Positions 8,802-17,153 of a stretch of 64,000 bases of DNA are shown here, piece after piece. Source of the DNA: JBFLVU01 sp964589625 (GTDB lineage: Bacteria > Acidobacteriota > UBA4820 > DSQY01); assembly GCA_964589625.1 (NCBI GenBank), contig CAZPSH010000009.1:50737-114736 (forward strand), written 5' to 3'. Position 1 is the first letter of the stretch, and each line of letters begins with the position of its first letter. Below the pieces are notes generated by a model. It worked only from the letters and a program-made list of their open reading frames with translations, was not told the origin of the DNA and made no database searches. The position numbers were made by a program, and so were the translations under genes.

Positions 8802-9170
8802 TCAGCCGCAGGTCATGGGGTGCTCGGAGTCGGCCGCGTGATCGACGATCCACTCCCGAAGGACCTTCAGCATGTCGGGCGTGATCGCCTCGGTGACGGG
8901 TTTGTTTCCGTGGGCGGTATCGTTGACCGCTTGGTGCGCAGCAAGGTACTTTGTTTCGAAGAAGCGCTCCCACTGGTCGCCGATGAGGGTCATGGGCGTG
9001 TACTCTCCCGCTTTTGCTCCCTCCGCATGACAGGGTTTGCAGTACTCCTTGAAAAGCGACTTCCCATCGGCGGGGCCATCCTTGGCAAAGGCCAAAACCG
9101 CCAGGAGAGCCAGCCCCGCCACCCAGGCGACTCGGTGGGGGATATGCCCTTCTCCATTCCGCTTCAGCAT
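8802..9170 (-). CDS. small monoheme cytochrome c
   Basis: A 122-residue protein with a hydrophobic N-terminal segment (VAWVAGLALLAVLAFA) acting as signal peptide or anchor. It has one heme site, CKPCH near residue 44, and a Met in TPMTLIGDQWERFF that could be the distal ligand. AGGAGG stands five bases before the ATG. As first gene of the operon with the barrel protein and octaheme cytochrome, it is a plausible periplasmic shuttle between inner-membrane donors and the octaheme protein. Confidence 0.88.
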   Translation of the reverse strand: MLKRNGEGHIPHRVAWVAGLALLAVLAFAKDGPADGKSLFKEYCKPCHAEGAKAGEYTPMTLIGDQWERFFETKYLAAHQAVNDTAHGNKPVTEAITPDMLKVLREWIVDHAADSEHPMTCG

Positions 9171-9222
9171 TCATGCCTCCTTGCTCGACCGCGACGCGCG
9201 GCATCAGAGACAATGCTACACA

Positions 9223-9243
9223 CTTTATTGTCTTATAGTAAAG
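9223..9243 (-). promoter_or_regulatory. AT-rich inverted repeat upstream of the cytochrome operon
   Basis: CTTTA and TAAAG arms are 11 bases apart inside the only AT-rich stretch of this gap, about 55 bases before the cytochrome start. TTGGTG and TAAAGT with 18 bases between them on the minus strand could be a weak promoter around it. A regulator-binding site is possible but no known consensus is matched. Confidence 0.3.
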
Positions 9244-9778
9244 AACACCAATAGGAGCGCTTTGCGCACTGGGTGATTTCCCCCTCTCCTTGCGCTGCCT
9301 ATGTTTGCCCTCCTTGGCTTCTGCGGCCCGACCGGAGGGATGAGGCCCAGGAGGGTGCGAGATTACCCGATCCGGGAGTTTAGGTGCCTCTGAAACCGAG
9401 GCGCGAAGCAGGATTCACTCCCGCCGGAGCGCAATCTCCTACGGGTGGGGGAACAGCGGCGCGACCGGAGGGAGCCGAGCGCAAAGGGGGGAGGGCAGAG
9501 CCCCTCCCCCCTCCCGTGGCTGGCCCTTTGCTATACAGAGCGGCAAAACTGACGAAAAGAGACGACGCCCCTTCTCGCGCCAATTCCATCGCCTTTTCCC
9601 ACGCGCCTTCTCCGCGAAAGCCTCCGAAGAAGGAGCCTGAGGAAGCGGGGTCCGCATATCTATGCCCAGCCAGCCGCATGATCGCGACTCCATCCAGGCA
9701 CCCCACGTCCACAAAAGGGTCAAAGGCGAGGGGGCGGACTGGATGTCCCGTCCGGCCTTGTCCTTTTTCTTCAGGGGG
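9244..9778. other. about 535 bases without a recognisable gene
   Basis: Open frames here are arginine- and proline-rich on both strands and look like shadows of high G+C. The clearest structure is a perfect 10-base-pair hairpin at 9486-9511 (GGGGGGAGGG / CCCTCCCCCC, six-base loop) with no T run. A similar hairpin occurs at 39394-39416. Confidence 0.5.
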
Positions 9779-10261
9779 TCAGTCCGGCTGGGCCTCATCG
9801 AGGAGGACCACGGCGTGGCAGGCCACGGCCTCCCCCCGGCCGATGTCGCCGAGCCCCTCCGCCGTTTTGGCCTTCACGCTGACCCGCGAGGGATGCACTT
9901 CGAGGAGCTGGGCCAGGCGCTGCCGGAGGGCGTCCCGGTAGGGCCCGATCTTGGGGGCTTCCGCGATGACGGTGACGTCCGCGTTGCCCACGCGGAGTCC
10001 CACGCTCTGGATCTTCGCCACGACGTGTGCCAGGAGGTCCGCACTGTCGGCCCCCTTCCAGCGAGGGTCCGAATCCGGGAAGTGCGCGCCGATGTCCCCC
10101 AGGGCCGCGGCGCCCAGGAGGGCGTCCGTCACGGCGTGCAAGAGGACGTCCCCGTCCGAATGGCCCGCGGGGCCCTTGTCGTGGGGGAGCGTGAGCCCGC
10201 CGAGCCGAAAGGGGCGCTCCTCCACCAGCCGATGCACGTCCCATCCGTGGCCGATCCTCAT
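9779..10261 (-). CDS. ispF: 2-C-methyl-D-erythritol 2,4-cyclodiphosphate synthase
   Basis: 160 residues, the normal size. It forms the cyclic diphosphate in the MEP isoprenoid pathway and releases CMP. MRIGHGWDVHRL gives the Asp and His metal ligands, and PAGHSDGDVLLHAVTDALLGAAALGDIGAHFPD (shown here in part: HSDGDVLLHAVTDA) is the family signature. The ATG at 10261 overlaps the ispD stop in ATGA, so the two are translationally coupled, as is usual for this pair. Confidence 0.96.
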   Translation of the reverse strand: MRIGHGWDVHRLVEERPFRLGGLTLPHDKGPAGHSDGDVLLHAVTDALLGAAALGDIGAHFPDSDPRWKGADSADLLAHVVAKIQSVGLRVGNADVTVIAEAPKIGPYRDALRQRLAQLLEVHPSRVSVKAKTAEGLGDIGRGEAVACHAVVLLDEAQPD

Positions 10262-10962
10262 GGGCGTCCTCCCAGGAGAAGCGCTTCCAGAAGCGCGAAA
10301 TCCTCCTCGTAGGTGACCTTGATGTTCTTGGAAGTCCCCGTTACCCAAACGACGTCCCCGCCGGCGTGCCGGACGTAGGAGGCGTCGTCGGTGCCCTCGA
10401 AGCCCTCCTCGACCCCGCGCTCGTAAGCCTCCCGCAGGACCTCGTAGGGAAAGGCCTGGGGAGTGAGGGCGCGCACCAGGCTCCGGCGATCCGCCACCTC
10501 CTCGAGGCGCCCGTCCTCCGAGACCCTCCAGAGGGTGTCCACGGCGCGCGCCGCCAGGATGGCCCCCTGATGGCCCGGCAAGGCCTCCAAAAGGACCCTG
10601 GTTTCTTCCGCCGACACGATGGGGCGGGCGGCGTCGTGGACGAGGACCACGTCGGGACGGTCCGCCTCCAGGGCGCGCAGGACGGCCAGGGCCGAGCGCG
10701 CTCGCGTGATCCCGCCCTGCACGCATCCCCTGTAGACGCGGAGGGAGTGGAGGTCCATGATTTCGTTGAGGGTCGCGCGGTGCTCGGCGGGAACGGCCAC
10801 CCGGAGCGTGAGGACCTCCGGCATGGCGTCGAAGGCCTCCAGGGCGTGCAGGATGAGGGGTTTTCCCAGGACGGCCCGAAAGGGCTTGGGCAGGTTGCCT
10901 CCGGCCCGGACACCCATGCCGCCGGCCAGGACGGCCACAGAGACCCGCAGAGCCCCCGCCAT
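10258..10962 (-). CDS. ispD: 2-C-methyl-D-erythritol 4-phosphate cytidylyltransferase
   Basis: 234 residues. Couples CTP and MEP in isoprenoid precursor synthesis. The nucleotidyltransferase N-terminus reads VAVLAGGMGVRAGGNLPKPF (the G-G-x-G-x-R...PK pattern), followed by VLVHDAARP near residue 106 and GTDDASYV near residue 190. The frame continues upstream to 11583 but homology begins at the ATG at 10962. It is co-transcribed with frr upstream and coupled to ispF downstream. Confidence 0.95.
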   Translation of the reverse strand: MAGALRVSVAVLAGGMGVRAGGNLPKPFRAVLGKPLILHALEAFDAMPEVLTLRVAVPAEHRATLNEIMDLHSLRVYRGCVQGGITRARSALAVLRALEADRPDVVLVHDAARPIVSAEETRVLLEALPGHQGAILAARAVDTLWRVSEDGRLEEVADRRSLVRALTPQAFPYEVLREAYERGVEEGFEGTDDASYVRHAGGDVVWVTGTSKNIKVTYEEDFALLEALLLGGRP

Positions 10963-11009
10963 GGTCCCCTCCCCCGCGGTCCCGTGCCCGGGGAGCCGCC
11001 TCCGGAGAC

Positions 11010-11567
11010 CTACACCTCCATGATGTCCGCCTCCTTCTTGGTGACGGACTGGGTGATTTCCTCGATGGTCCGGTCGTGGAGCTTCTGGATCTCCTCGAAG
11101 CCCTTGTCCCGGTCGTCCTCGGAGATCTCCTTGGATTTTTCCTTCTTCTCGAGGACTCCCCGTGCCTCGTGACGGACGTGGCGCACCGCCACTTTCCCCT
11201 TCTCCCCGAGCTCCCGGGCCCGCTTGCAGAGTTCCTTGCGGCGCTCCTCCGTGAGTTGGGGAACGGGAAGGCGGATGACCCGGCCGTCGTTGGAGGGCGT
11301 CATCCCCAGGTTGGCCTCCAGGATGGCCTTCTCGATGAGCGGGATTTGCTTGGGGTCCCAGGGTTGGATGACCATGAGCCGGGGTTCGGGCACCGAGAGG
11401 GTGGCCACCTGGTTGAGGGCCGTCTTGGTCCCGTAGTAGTCCACCTTCACGGGTTCCAGTATGGCAAGGCTGGCCTTGCCGGTCCGGATGGATGCGAGGT
11501 CGTGCCGGGTGGCCGCCAGGGTCGATTTCAGCTTCTCTTCCACGTCCTTGAGGATTGCCTTGACCAT
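11010..11567 (-). CDS. frr: ribosome recycling factor
   Basis: 185 residues, the canonical length. Splits post-termination ribosomes together with EF-G. Recognised by ASIRTGKASLAILEPVKVDYYG, QPWDPKQIPLIEKAILEANLG and the C-terminal ending HDRTIEEITQSVTKKEADIM. GGGGAGGAC precedes the ATG at 11567. It follows pyrH by 61 bases in the usual pyrH-frr order. Confidence 0.97.
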   Translation of the reverse strand: MVKAILKDVEEKLKSTLAATRHDLASIRTGKASLAILEPVKVDYYGTKTALNQVATLSVPEPRLMVIQPWDPKQIPLIEKAILEANLGMTPSNDGRVIRLPVPQLTEERRKELCKRARELGEKGKVAVRHVRHEARGVLEKKEKSKEISEDDRDKGFEEIQKLHDRTIEEITQSVTKKEADIMEV

Positions 11568-11628
11568 GTTCGTCCTCCCCCAAATGCCGTCTGCGTCGCG
11601 GCCATTATGGACGGACTCGGGGCCCCCT

Positions 11629-12357
11629 TCAACCCCGGGGGCCGTCCGCGACGAGGGTCCCGATGATCTCCCCCTCCACGAGCCTGCGGATGTTGCCACG
11701 GGCAAACAGGTCAAAGACCCGGATGGGAATGTGGTTCTCCATGCAGAGGCTGATGGCCGTCGCGTCCATGACCCGGAGCCCCTGCTCCAGGGCCTCGAGG
11801 TACGTGATGGAGTCGTATTTCCGGGCGGCGGGATCCTTCAGAGGATCCGCCGAGTAGACCCCATCCACCTTCGTGGCTTTGAGGAGGAGTTCCGCCTTCA
11901 CCTCGATGGCCCGCAGCGCGGCCGCCGAATCCGTCGTGAAGTACGGATTCCCCGTCCCCGCGGCGAAGATGACGATGCGGCCCTTCTCGAGGTGGCGGAT
12001 GGCTCTTCTCCGGATGTAGGGCTCCGCGATGGCGTCCATGGCGATGGCCGTTTGCAGGCGCGTGCTGACGCCCCTCTTTTCCAGGGCGTCCTGAAGGGCG
12101 AGCCCGTTCATGATCGTGGCCAACATGCCCATGTAGTCCGCCGTCACGCGGTCCAGACCCATGCCGTCCCCGAGGGAGCCCCGGAAGATGTTCCCGCCGC
12201 CCACCACGACGCACACGGAGACGCCCATGGAGTGGATCTCGACCACCTCTTGGGCCACGGTGCCCACGGCCGCCGGGTCGATGCCGTAGCCCTCGGGCCC
12301 CATGAGGGCCTCACCGGACAGCTTCAACAGGATCCTCTTGTAGACGGGCTCGGCCAT
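11629..12357 (-). CDS. pyrH: uridylate kinase
   Basis: 242 residues; phosphorylates UMP to UDP. The amino-acid-kinase fold is shown by YKRILLKLSGEAL at the N-terminus, VVGGGNIFRG near residue 55 and FAAGTGNPYFTTDSAAALRA near residue 130. The ATG at 12357 gives the conserved N-terminus; the frame is open to 12441 but crosses a terminator hairpin. Encoded just beyond an intrinsic terminator that follows tsf, so its expression relative to tsf is probably reduced. Confidence 0.97.
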   Translation of the reverse strand: MAEPVYKRILLKLSGEALMGPEGYGIDPAAVGTVAQEVVEIHSMGVSVCVVVGGGNIFRGSLGDGMGLDRVTADYMGMLATIMNGLALQDALEKRGVSTRLQTAIAMDAIAEPYIRRRAIRHLEKGRIVIFAAGTGNPYFTTDSAAALRAIEVKAELLLKATKVDGVYSADPLKDPAARKYDSITYLEALEQGLRVMDATAISLCMENHIPIRVFDLFARGNIRRLVEGEIIGTLVADGPRG

Positions 12358-12387
12358 GGCGACTCCCCTCTCTCCGTGCGGGCCATG

Positions 12388-12413
12388 AAAAAGGGCGGCC
12401 CATGGGCCGCCCT
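12388..12413 (-). terminator. intrinsic terminator between tsf and pyrH
   Basis: A perfect palindrome AGGGCGGCCCATGGGCCGCCCT (22 bases, given here as stem AGGGCGGCC and its complement around CATG) at 12392-12413 is followed on the minus strand by TTTTT. It lies 18 bases past the tsf stop and 31 bases before the pyrH start. Confidence 0.75.
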
Positions 12414-12430
12414 CGGGTTTCGCGCGACGG

Positions 12431-13306
12431 TCAGTCGCCACAGGCGGAGGGCTTCAGGCCCTCCCCCAGGACGAACCGCTCGAAGCGGACGACCTTCATC
12501 TTTCCGCCGGTCTTGGCCTTGAGGTAGTCCTGCACCTTGACCGCCGTGTCCTTGATAAAGGCCTGCTCGAGGAGGCAGTTCTCCTCGTAGAACTTGTTCA
12601 TCTTGCCGTCCACGATCTTGTCGACGATGGACTCGGGTTTGCCCTGGGCCAGCACCTGGGAACGGTAGATCTCCCGTTCGCCCTCGAGCACGCTCGCCGT
12701 GACCTCCTGCCGCGAAACGAACCGGGGCGCAGAGGCCGCCACTTGCATGCACAGGTCCTTGGCGGCCTCCTCCGTGTCCAAAGCACCGTCATCCAACGCG
12801 AGTTGCATCAGGACACCGATCTTGCCTCCGGCGTGGATGTACGTGGCCACCCTGTCGCCCTCGTAGCGGACGAATCGGCGGAACTGGATGTTCTCTCCCA
12901 GCTTCGCGACCTTGCCCACGATGGCGTCCCTCACTTTGGAGGCGCCGTCCAGGAGGTACGGCTGGTCGAGGAGGGCCTCCGGCCCGGCGGGGGCGTTCTC
13001 CGCCACCTGGCGCGAAAGGGCCGCGGCGATCTCCATGAAATCGTCTGTGTTGGCAACGAAATCGGTCTCGCAGTTGATCTCCACGAGAGATCCGACCTTG
13101 GACCCGGGGGCGATGTACGAGGTCACGCGCCCTTCGGAGGCCGCGCGGGCGCTCTTCTTCTCGGCCGTGGCCATGCCCTTCTTGCGGAGGACCTTGACGG
13201 CCTCCTCCATGTCGCCGCCGGCCTCCTCGAGGGCGCGCTTGCAGTCCATCATGCCGACGCCGGTCTTCTCCCGAAGTTCCTGGACCATTTTGGATGTAAT
13301 CGCCAT
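12431..13306 (-). CDS. tsf: translation elongation factor Ts
   Basis: 291 residues. Guanine-nucleotide exchange factor for EF-Tu. The N-terminal UBA-like segment VQELREKTGVGMMDCKRAL and the INCETDFVANTDDF core motif are clear. The ATG at 13306 lies four bases after the rpsB stop, so the two are co-translated or nearly so. The C-terminal core domain is complete and ends SACGD. Confidence 0.97.
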   Translation of the reverse strand: MAITSKMVQELREKTGVGMMDCKRALEEAGGDMEEAVKVLRKKGMATAEKKSARAASEGRVTSYIAPGSKVGSLVEINCETDFVANTDDFMEIAAALSRQVAENAPAGPEALLDQPYLLDGASKVRDAIVGKVAKLGENIQFRRFVRYEGDRVATYIHAGGKIGVLMQLALDDGALDTEEAAKDLCMQVAASAPRFVSRQEVTASVLEGEREIYRSQVLAQGKPESIVDKIVDGKMNKFYEENCLLEQAFIKDTAVKVQDYLKAKTGGKMKVVRFERFVLGEGLKPSACGD

Positions 13307-13310
13307 GGGA

Positions 13311-14198
13311 TCAAGCCTCCGGAGCGGGGGAGGGCGCGGGGCCCTTGCGGACGGGCGCCTTACGGGACGGGGCACGGCGGACCTTCTTTTCGAGGGCCTC
13401 GAGCTTCTCCTGGGCGCGGGACTTCTGCACCTCGGGGTGCTCCTCGTCGTCCACATCCGCCGCGGCCCGGTCGGCCAGCGCCGCCGCTTCGGCCATCTCG
13501 GCCTCGCGGGCCTGGAACACGTGGCGCCCCTCTTCGATGGCGTCGGCCACCTTCCCGGCGAAGAGCTGGATGGCCCGAACCGCGTCGTCGTTCCCGGGGA
13601 TCGGGAAGTCCGCCTCGTCCGGGTCGCAGTTCGTGTCCACCATCGCCACCACGGGGATGCCAAGCTTCTTGGCCTCGCGGATGCAGTTTCTCTCGCGCTT
13701 GATGTCCACCACGAAAAGGGCCGAGGGGATCCTGGACATCTCGACGATGCCCGAGAGCATCTTCTCGAGCTTCTCCTTCTCCTTGCCGAGGAGGAGGCGC
13801 TCCTTCTTCGTGAGGTTTTCCGAGTTCTGGTTGGACTCCAGGCGCATGAGCTCCTTGTAGCGCTGGATGCGCGTCTGGATGGTCCGGAAGTTGGTCAGCG
13901 TGCCGCCCAGCCACCGTTCGGTGACGTACGGCATCTTGACGCGCTCGGCGGCCTCTCGGATGGCTTCCTGGGCCTGGCGCTTCGTCCCCACGAAGAGCAC
14001 CCGGCCGCCCTTGATCGAGAGGTCGGTGACGAAGTCGGAGGCGTGCTTGAACTCGCGGAGGGTGTGCTGGAGGTCGATGATGTGGATGCCGTTGCGCTGT
14101 CCGAAGATGTACCTCTTCATCTTGGGGTTCCACTTCCGCGTCAGATGCCCGAAGTGGACGCCGGCTTCCAGGAGCTCCTTCATGGTTACGGTTGCCAA
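13311..14198 (-). CDS. rpsB: 30S ribosomal protein S2 with extended C-terminal tail
   Basis: 295 residues. S2 core motifs: MKELLEAGVHFGHLTRKWNP, YIFGQRNGIHIIDLQ, RWLGGTLTNFRTI and DTNCDPDEADFPIPGNDDAV. The start is a TTG at 14198, chosen because GGAG lies correctly before it and the resulting MATVTMKELLEAG matches family N-termini; the alternative ATG at 14183 would remove five conserved residues. The last roughly 55 residues form a charged, then Lys/Pro/Ala-rich tail beyond the usual 240-residue length, probably disordered. Confidence 0.96.
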   Translation of the reverse strand: MATVTMKELLEAGVHFGHLTRKWNPKMKRYIFGQRNGIHIIDLQHTLREFKHASDFVTDLSIKGGRVLFVGTKRQAQEAIREAAERVKMPYVTERWLGGTLTNFRTIQTRIQRYKELMRLESNQNSENLTKKERLLLGKEKEKLEKMLSGIVEMSRIPSALFVVDIKRERNCIREAKKLGIPVVAMVDTNCDPDEADFPIPGNDDAVRAIQLFAGKVADAIEEGRHVFQAREAEMAEAAALADRAAADVDDEEHPEVQKSRAQEKLEALEKKVRRAPSRKAPVRKGPAPSPAPEA

Positions 14199-14321
14199 AG
14201 CTCTCTCCTTCCTTAGGCCGCGAACGGGGCGGGAAGCCTCATGGCCAGGACCCTCCGTGAGGGCCCTTGTCCGCCCCTTCTCCTGTCCGCGGGAAACATG
14301 GGGTCAGGGCCAACCGGCTGC

Positions 14322-14350
14322 GGGGGAGGGGCCCGGGTGGGCCTCCCCCC
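14322..14350 (-). other. GC-rich hairpin between rpsI and rpsB
   Basis: GGGGGAGG and CCTCCCCC arms enclose an inner CCC/GGG pairing. There is no T run, so this is not a clear terminator. It lies in a 167-base leader before rpsB, a place where ribosomal-protein autoregulatory RNAs occur in other bacteria; no specific match was recognised. Confidence 0.3.
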
Positions 14351-14365
14351 CGCTCCGGATCGGGA

Positions 14366-14758
14366 TTAACGCTTGCTGAACTGGAAGCGCTTGCGGGCCT
14401 TCGGGTGGCCGTACTTCTTCCGCTCGACCTCGCGAGCATCGCGCGTGAGCAACCCCGCCGCCTTCAAGCTGGCGCGAAGCTCCTGGTTGTACTCGAGGAG
14501 CGCTCGGGAAATGCCGTGTCTCACGGCGCCGGCCTGCCCGGAGATGCCGCCTCCCTCCACGTTCACGAGGACGTCGAACTTGTCCATCGTATTGGTGAGG
14601 GTGAGGGGGCTCTGGATCTGCATCCGGTGGACGGGGTTCGGGAAGTACTCCTCGAAGCCCCGCTTGTTGACGAGGATGCTGCCCTTGCCCGGGCGGAGGT
14701 AGACTCGAGCCACGGCCGTCTTGCGCCTTCCGGTCCCGTTGTACTGGATCACGCTCAT
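14366..14758 (-). CDS. rpsI: 30S ribosomal protein S9
   Basis: 130 residues, normal length. QYNGTGRRKTAVARVYLRPG at the N-terminus, VEGGGISGQAGAVRHGISRAL in the middle, and the C-terminal KKYGHPKARKRFQFSKR tail whose final Lys-Arg reaches the P-site tRNA in known structures. It begins 17 bases after rplM. Confidence 0.98.
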   Translation of the reverse strand: MSVIQYNGTGRRKTAVARVYLRPGKGSILVNKRGFEEYFPNPVHRMQIQSPLTLTNTMDKFDVLVNVEGGGISGQAGAVRHGISRALLEYNQELRASLKAAGLLTRDAREVERKKYGHPKARKRFQFSKR

Positions 14759-14775
14759 GCATCAGACTCCTGAAT

Positions 14776-15213
14776 TCAGCTCAAGGCCACGGGAAAGGGC
14801 GCGGGCTTCTGGGCCTCGTGGGGATGACGCTCTCCCGCGTAAACCTTCATCTTTCGGATGAGCCGGTCCCCGATGCGGTTCTTGGGGAGCATGCCCCGCA
14901 CGGCCTTCTCGATGAGGCGCGTGGGGTGCTTGGCGAGGAGGTCCTTGGCGGAGATCTCCTTGAGGCCGCCCGGATACATGCTGTGGTGCCGGTAGAGCTT
15001 GTCGGTCCACTTGTTGCCGGTGAGCCGCACCCTCTCGGCGTTGACCACGACCACGAAATCGCCCACCTGGGCGTTGGGGGTGTACAGGGGCTTGTGCTTG
15101 CCCATGAGCACGCGCGCCACCTCCGTGGCGAGCCGCCCCAGGGTCTTGCCGTCGGCGTCCACCACGAACCAGTCGCGGCGCACATCCCCGCTCTTTGGAA
15201 ACTCCGTACGCAT
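14776..15213 (-). CDS. rplM: 50S ribosomal protein L13
   Basis: 145 residues. Recognised by DWFVVDADGKTLGRLATEVA, VVNAERVRLTGNKWTDKLYRHHS and AVRGMLPKNRIGDRLIRKMKVY. It is the first gene of the leftward translation cluster and has a good promoter about 60 bases upstream. Confidence 0.98.
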   Translation of the reverse strand: MRTEFPKSGDVRRDWFVVDADGKTLGRLATEVARVLMGKHKPLYTPNAQVGDFVVVVNAERVRLTGNKWTDKLYRHHSMYPGGLKEISAKDLLAKHPTRLIEKAVRGMLPKNRIGDRLIRKMKVYAGERHPHEAQKPAPFPVALS

Positions 15214-15274
15214 CGCCGAATCTCCTCGCTCGTCTCCAGCGCGGCAGACGGATCCCGTCGCGCAAAGGGCTCTT

Positions 15275-15304
15275 AGTTTAGAGGAAAAAGCCCGTCCGTG
15301 TCAA
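15275..15304 (-). promoter_or_regulatory. sigma-70 promoter of the rplM operon
   Basis: On the minus strand a perfect TTGACA (15304-15299) is followed after 18 bases by TAAACT (15280-15275). Transcription would start about 55 bases before the rplM ATG. Confidence 0.75.
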
Positions 15305-15377
15305 GGGTTTGGAGGGACGGCCCGGGGAGGCTTCGGCCCCACGCATGGTATCATGGCGCCTTTTGGTCCGGTGCGCC

Positions 15378-17153
15378 ATGAGATGGACTTCCGCTTCCGC
15401 CGTATTCGCGCTCCTGCTTTGCCTCGCGGCCCGGGCCGCCGACCCAGCGCCTCCGGCCGACCCGTCCCCGTTCCCCCTCGGAGACGTGAGGCCGGGTCTG
15501 AAGGGCACGGGGTACTCCGTCTTTAACGGGCGGGAGCCCGCGACCTTTCAGGCCGAGGTCCTCGGCGTAGTGAATCGCGGATCGGGGCTCCAGCGCCTCA
15601 TCATCTGCCGGCTCTCCGGGGCAGAGGTGGAGAGGACGGGGGTGCTTCAGGGCATGAGCGGTAGCCCGATTCTCGTGGAGGGGCGCCTTCTCGGCGCCCT
15701 CTCTTCGGGCTGGGCCTTCTCGAAGGAGCCCCTGTGCGGTGTCACTCCGGCGGAGGAGATGATGGCCGTCCGCGACCGGGCCAGAACCGGCGGGACGGCC
15801 CCCTCCCCGACGGCGGGCGCTCCGGTCGGGTGGGCGGGGTTCATGGAAAGGGCGTCCCAGCTCTTTGGTTCGTCCCGGGCCGCCGCGCACGGGTCCGCGG
15901 AACCCACCCTCTACTACGCGGGCACTCTCACCCGCCTGGCCGACTCCGGCTTCCAGTGGACGCTGGCCGCCGGTGAGGGCCCACCCTCTTCCTCGGTTCC
16001 GCCTCCCGCCCCACCTTCGGCGGGACAGATGGTGGGCATCCAACTCGTCAGCGGAGACGTTCAATTCACGGCCTTCGGAACCGTGACTTGGAGCGACGGC
16101 CGCTCCTTCCTCGCTTTCGGCCACCCCTTCCTGGAGCTGGGGAGCCTGGAGATGCCCGCGGTGGCGGCGGAGGTGGTGGCCCCCGTCGCGAGCACGGCCA
16201 TCGGCTTCAAGCTCTGCGACAGCGGCGCCCCCGTCGGTGTCGCCCTGGAAGATCGTCCGGCGGGGGTCTTCGGCCGCTTCGGCGGCTCCGCTCGCATGGT
16301 GAAGGTCCGCGCGTCCATCTCGGGGCCCAGCCTGCCCTCGAGGGAGTACTCCTTCGAAGTGGTGGACAGCCCCCAGGTGACGCCCGCCCTGGCTGGAAAC
16401 GCCCTGGCTCTTCTCGGCTCCCATCTGGAGGACCCGGTTCAGGCCAAGACCCTTCGGATGGGTGCCATCCGATTCCAGTTAGAGGGCAGGACGGATCTCG
16501 AGTTGCGCGACCAGGTGTTCAGCGGGTCGACGGGCTTCATCCCGGCGGCGGAATTTCTGAGCGCGGCGCTGGACCTCGTCATGAACAATCCCTTCGAGTC
16601 CCTGCGGCCCCGATCCGTGGAGGTTCATATCGAGGTGGCGCCGGGACGCACTGGGCTCCTCCTCCGAGACGCCTGGGCGGACCGCTCCCCCGCGGGTCCC
16701 GGGGAGGATCTGGAAATCCGCGCCCGGCTGCAGGCCTACCAGGGCGGGGATCGTGACCTTTCTGCGACGATCCCGGCCGGTGCCCTTCCGGCGGGCCGGC
16801 TCACGGTTACGGTGGGAGGCGCCGCCGACGTGGCCAAGCTCGCCGCGGCGGCGGACCCCCGGCCGCCGAAGACGGCCGGGGAGGTGCTCGCCCGCCTGGC
16901 CGAGTACCCGTCCAGCCGGTCCCTCGCCGTGGCCGTCTTTCAGGACCAGCCCGCGAGAATGCTGGAGTCCCGCCGGATCGGCGACTCCCCGCCGTCCCTC
17001 GAAGCTCTGCTGGGAGGACGGCCCCTCGCGGGCTCCGCCAAAGCGGACGCGCGCAGGCTCGTGTGGCTGGGATCCTTCGACGCCGATGCGCCGGTGGAGG
17101 GGATGGCGGAGTTCGACGTGGAGGTGCGACATGCGGGTGACGCGAGCCGTTGA
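15378..17153 (+). CDS. secreted SpoIVB-type (S55) serine peptidase domain protein
   Basis: 591 residues. The N-terminus MRWTSASAVFALLLCLAARA is a signal peptide. GDVRPGLKGTGYSVFNG and GVLQGMSGSPILVEGRLLGAL (near residue 90; predicted nucleophile Ser in GMSGSP at residue 96) plus LAFGHPFLELG are the SpoIVB/S55 signature. The remaining 350 residues are of unknown fold. There are no sporulation genes here, so the role is unlikely to be pro-sigma-K activation. A start at 15345 is also open, with GGAGG 14 bases before it; 15378 gives the better signal peptide. The 3' end overlaps the next gene by 23 bases. Confidence 0.8.
   Translation: MRWTSASAVFALLLCLAARAADPAPPADPSPFPLGDVRPGLKGTGYSVFNGREPATFQAEVLGVVNRGSGLQRLIICRLSGAEVERTGVLQGMSGSPILVEGRLLGALSSGWAFSKEPLCGVTPAEEMMAVRDRARTGGTAPSPTAGAPVGWAGFMERASQLFGSSRAAAHGSAEPTLYYAGTLTRLADSGFQWTLAAGEGPPSSSVPPPAPPSAGQMVGIQLVSGDVQFTAFGTVTWSDGRSFLAFGHPFLELGSLEMPAVAAEVVAPVASTAIGFKLCDSGAPVGVALEDRPAGVFGRFGGSARMVKVRASISGPSLPSREYSFEVVDSPQVTPALAGNALALLGSHLEDPVQAKTLRMGAIRFQLEGRTDLELRDQVFSGSTGFIPAAEFLSAALDLVMNNPFESLRPRSVEVHIEVAPGRTGLLLRDAWADRSPAGPGEDLEIRARLQAYQGGDRDLSATIPAGALPAGRLTVTVGGAADVAKLAAAADPRPPKTAGEVLARLAEYPSSRSLAVAVFQDQPARMLESRRIGDSPPSLEALLGGRPLAGSAKADARRLVWLGSFDADAPVEGMAEFDVEVRHAGDASR

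Noticed and set aside
6966..9254. A 762-codon plus-strand frame across the cytochrome operon
   Set aside because: Antisense shadow: low-complexity Gly/Val/His-rich product, while the opposite strand encodes CXXCH cytochromes and a barrel with good ribosome sites.
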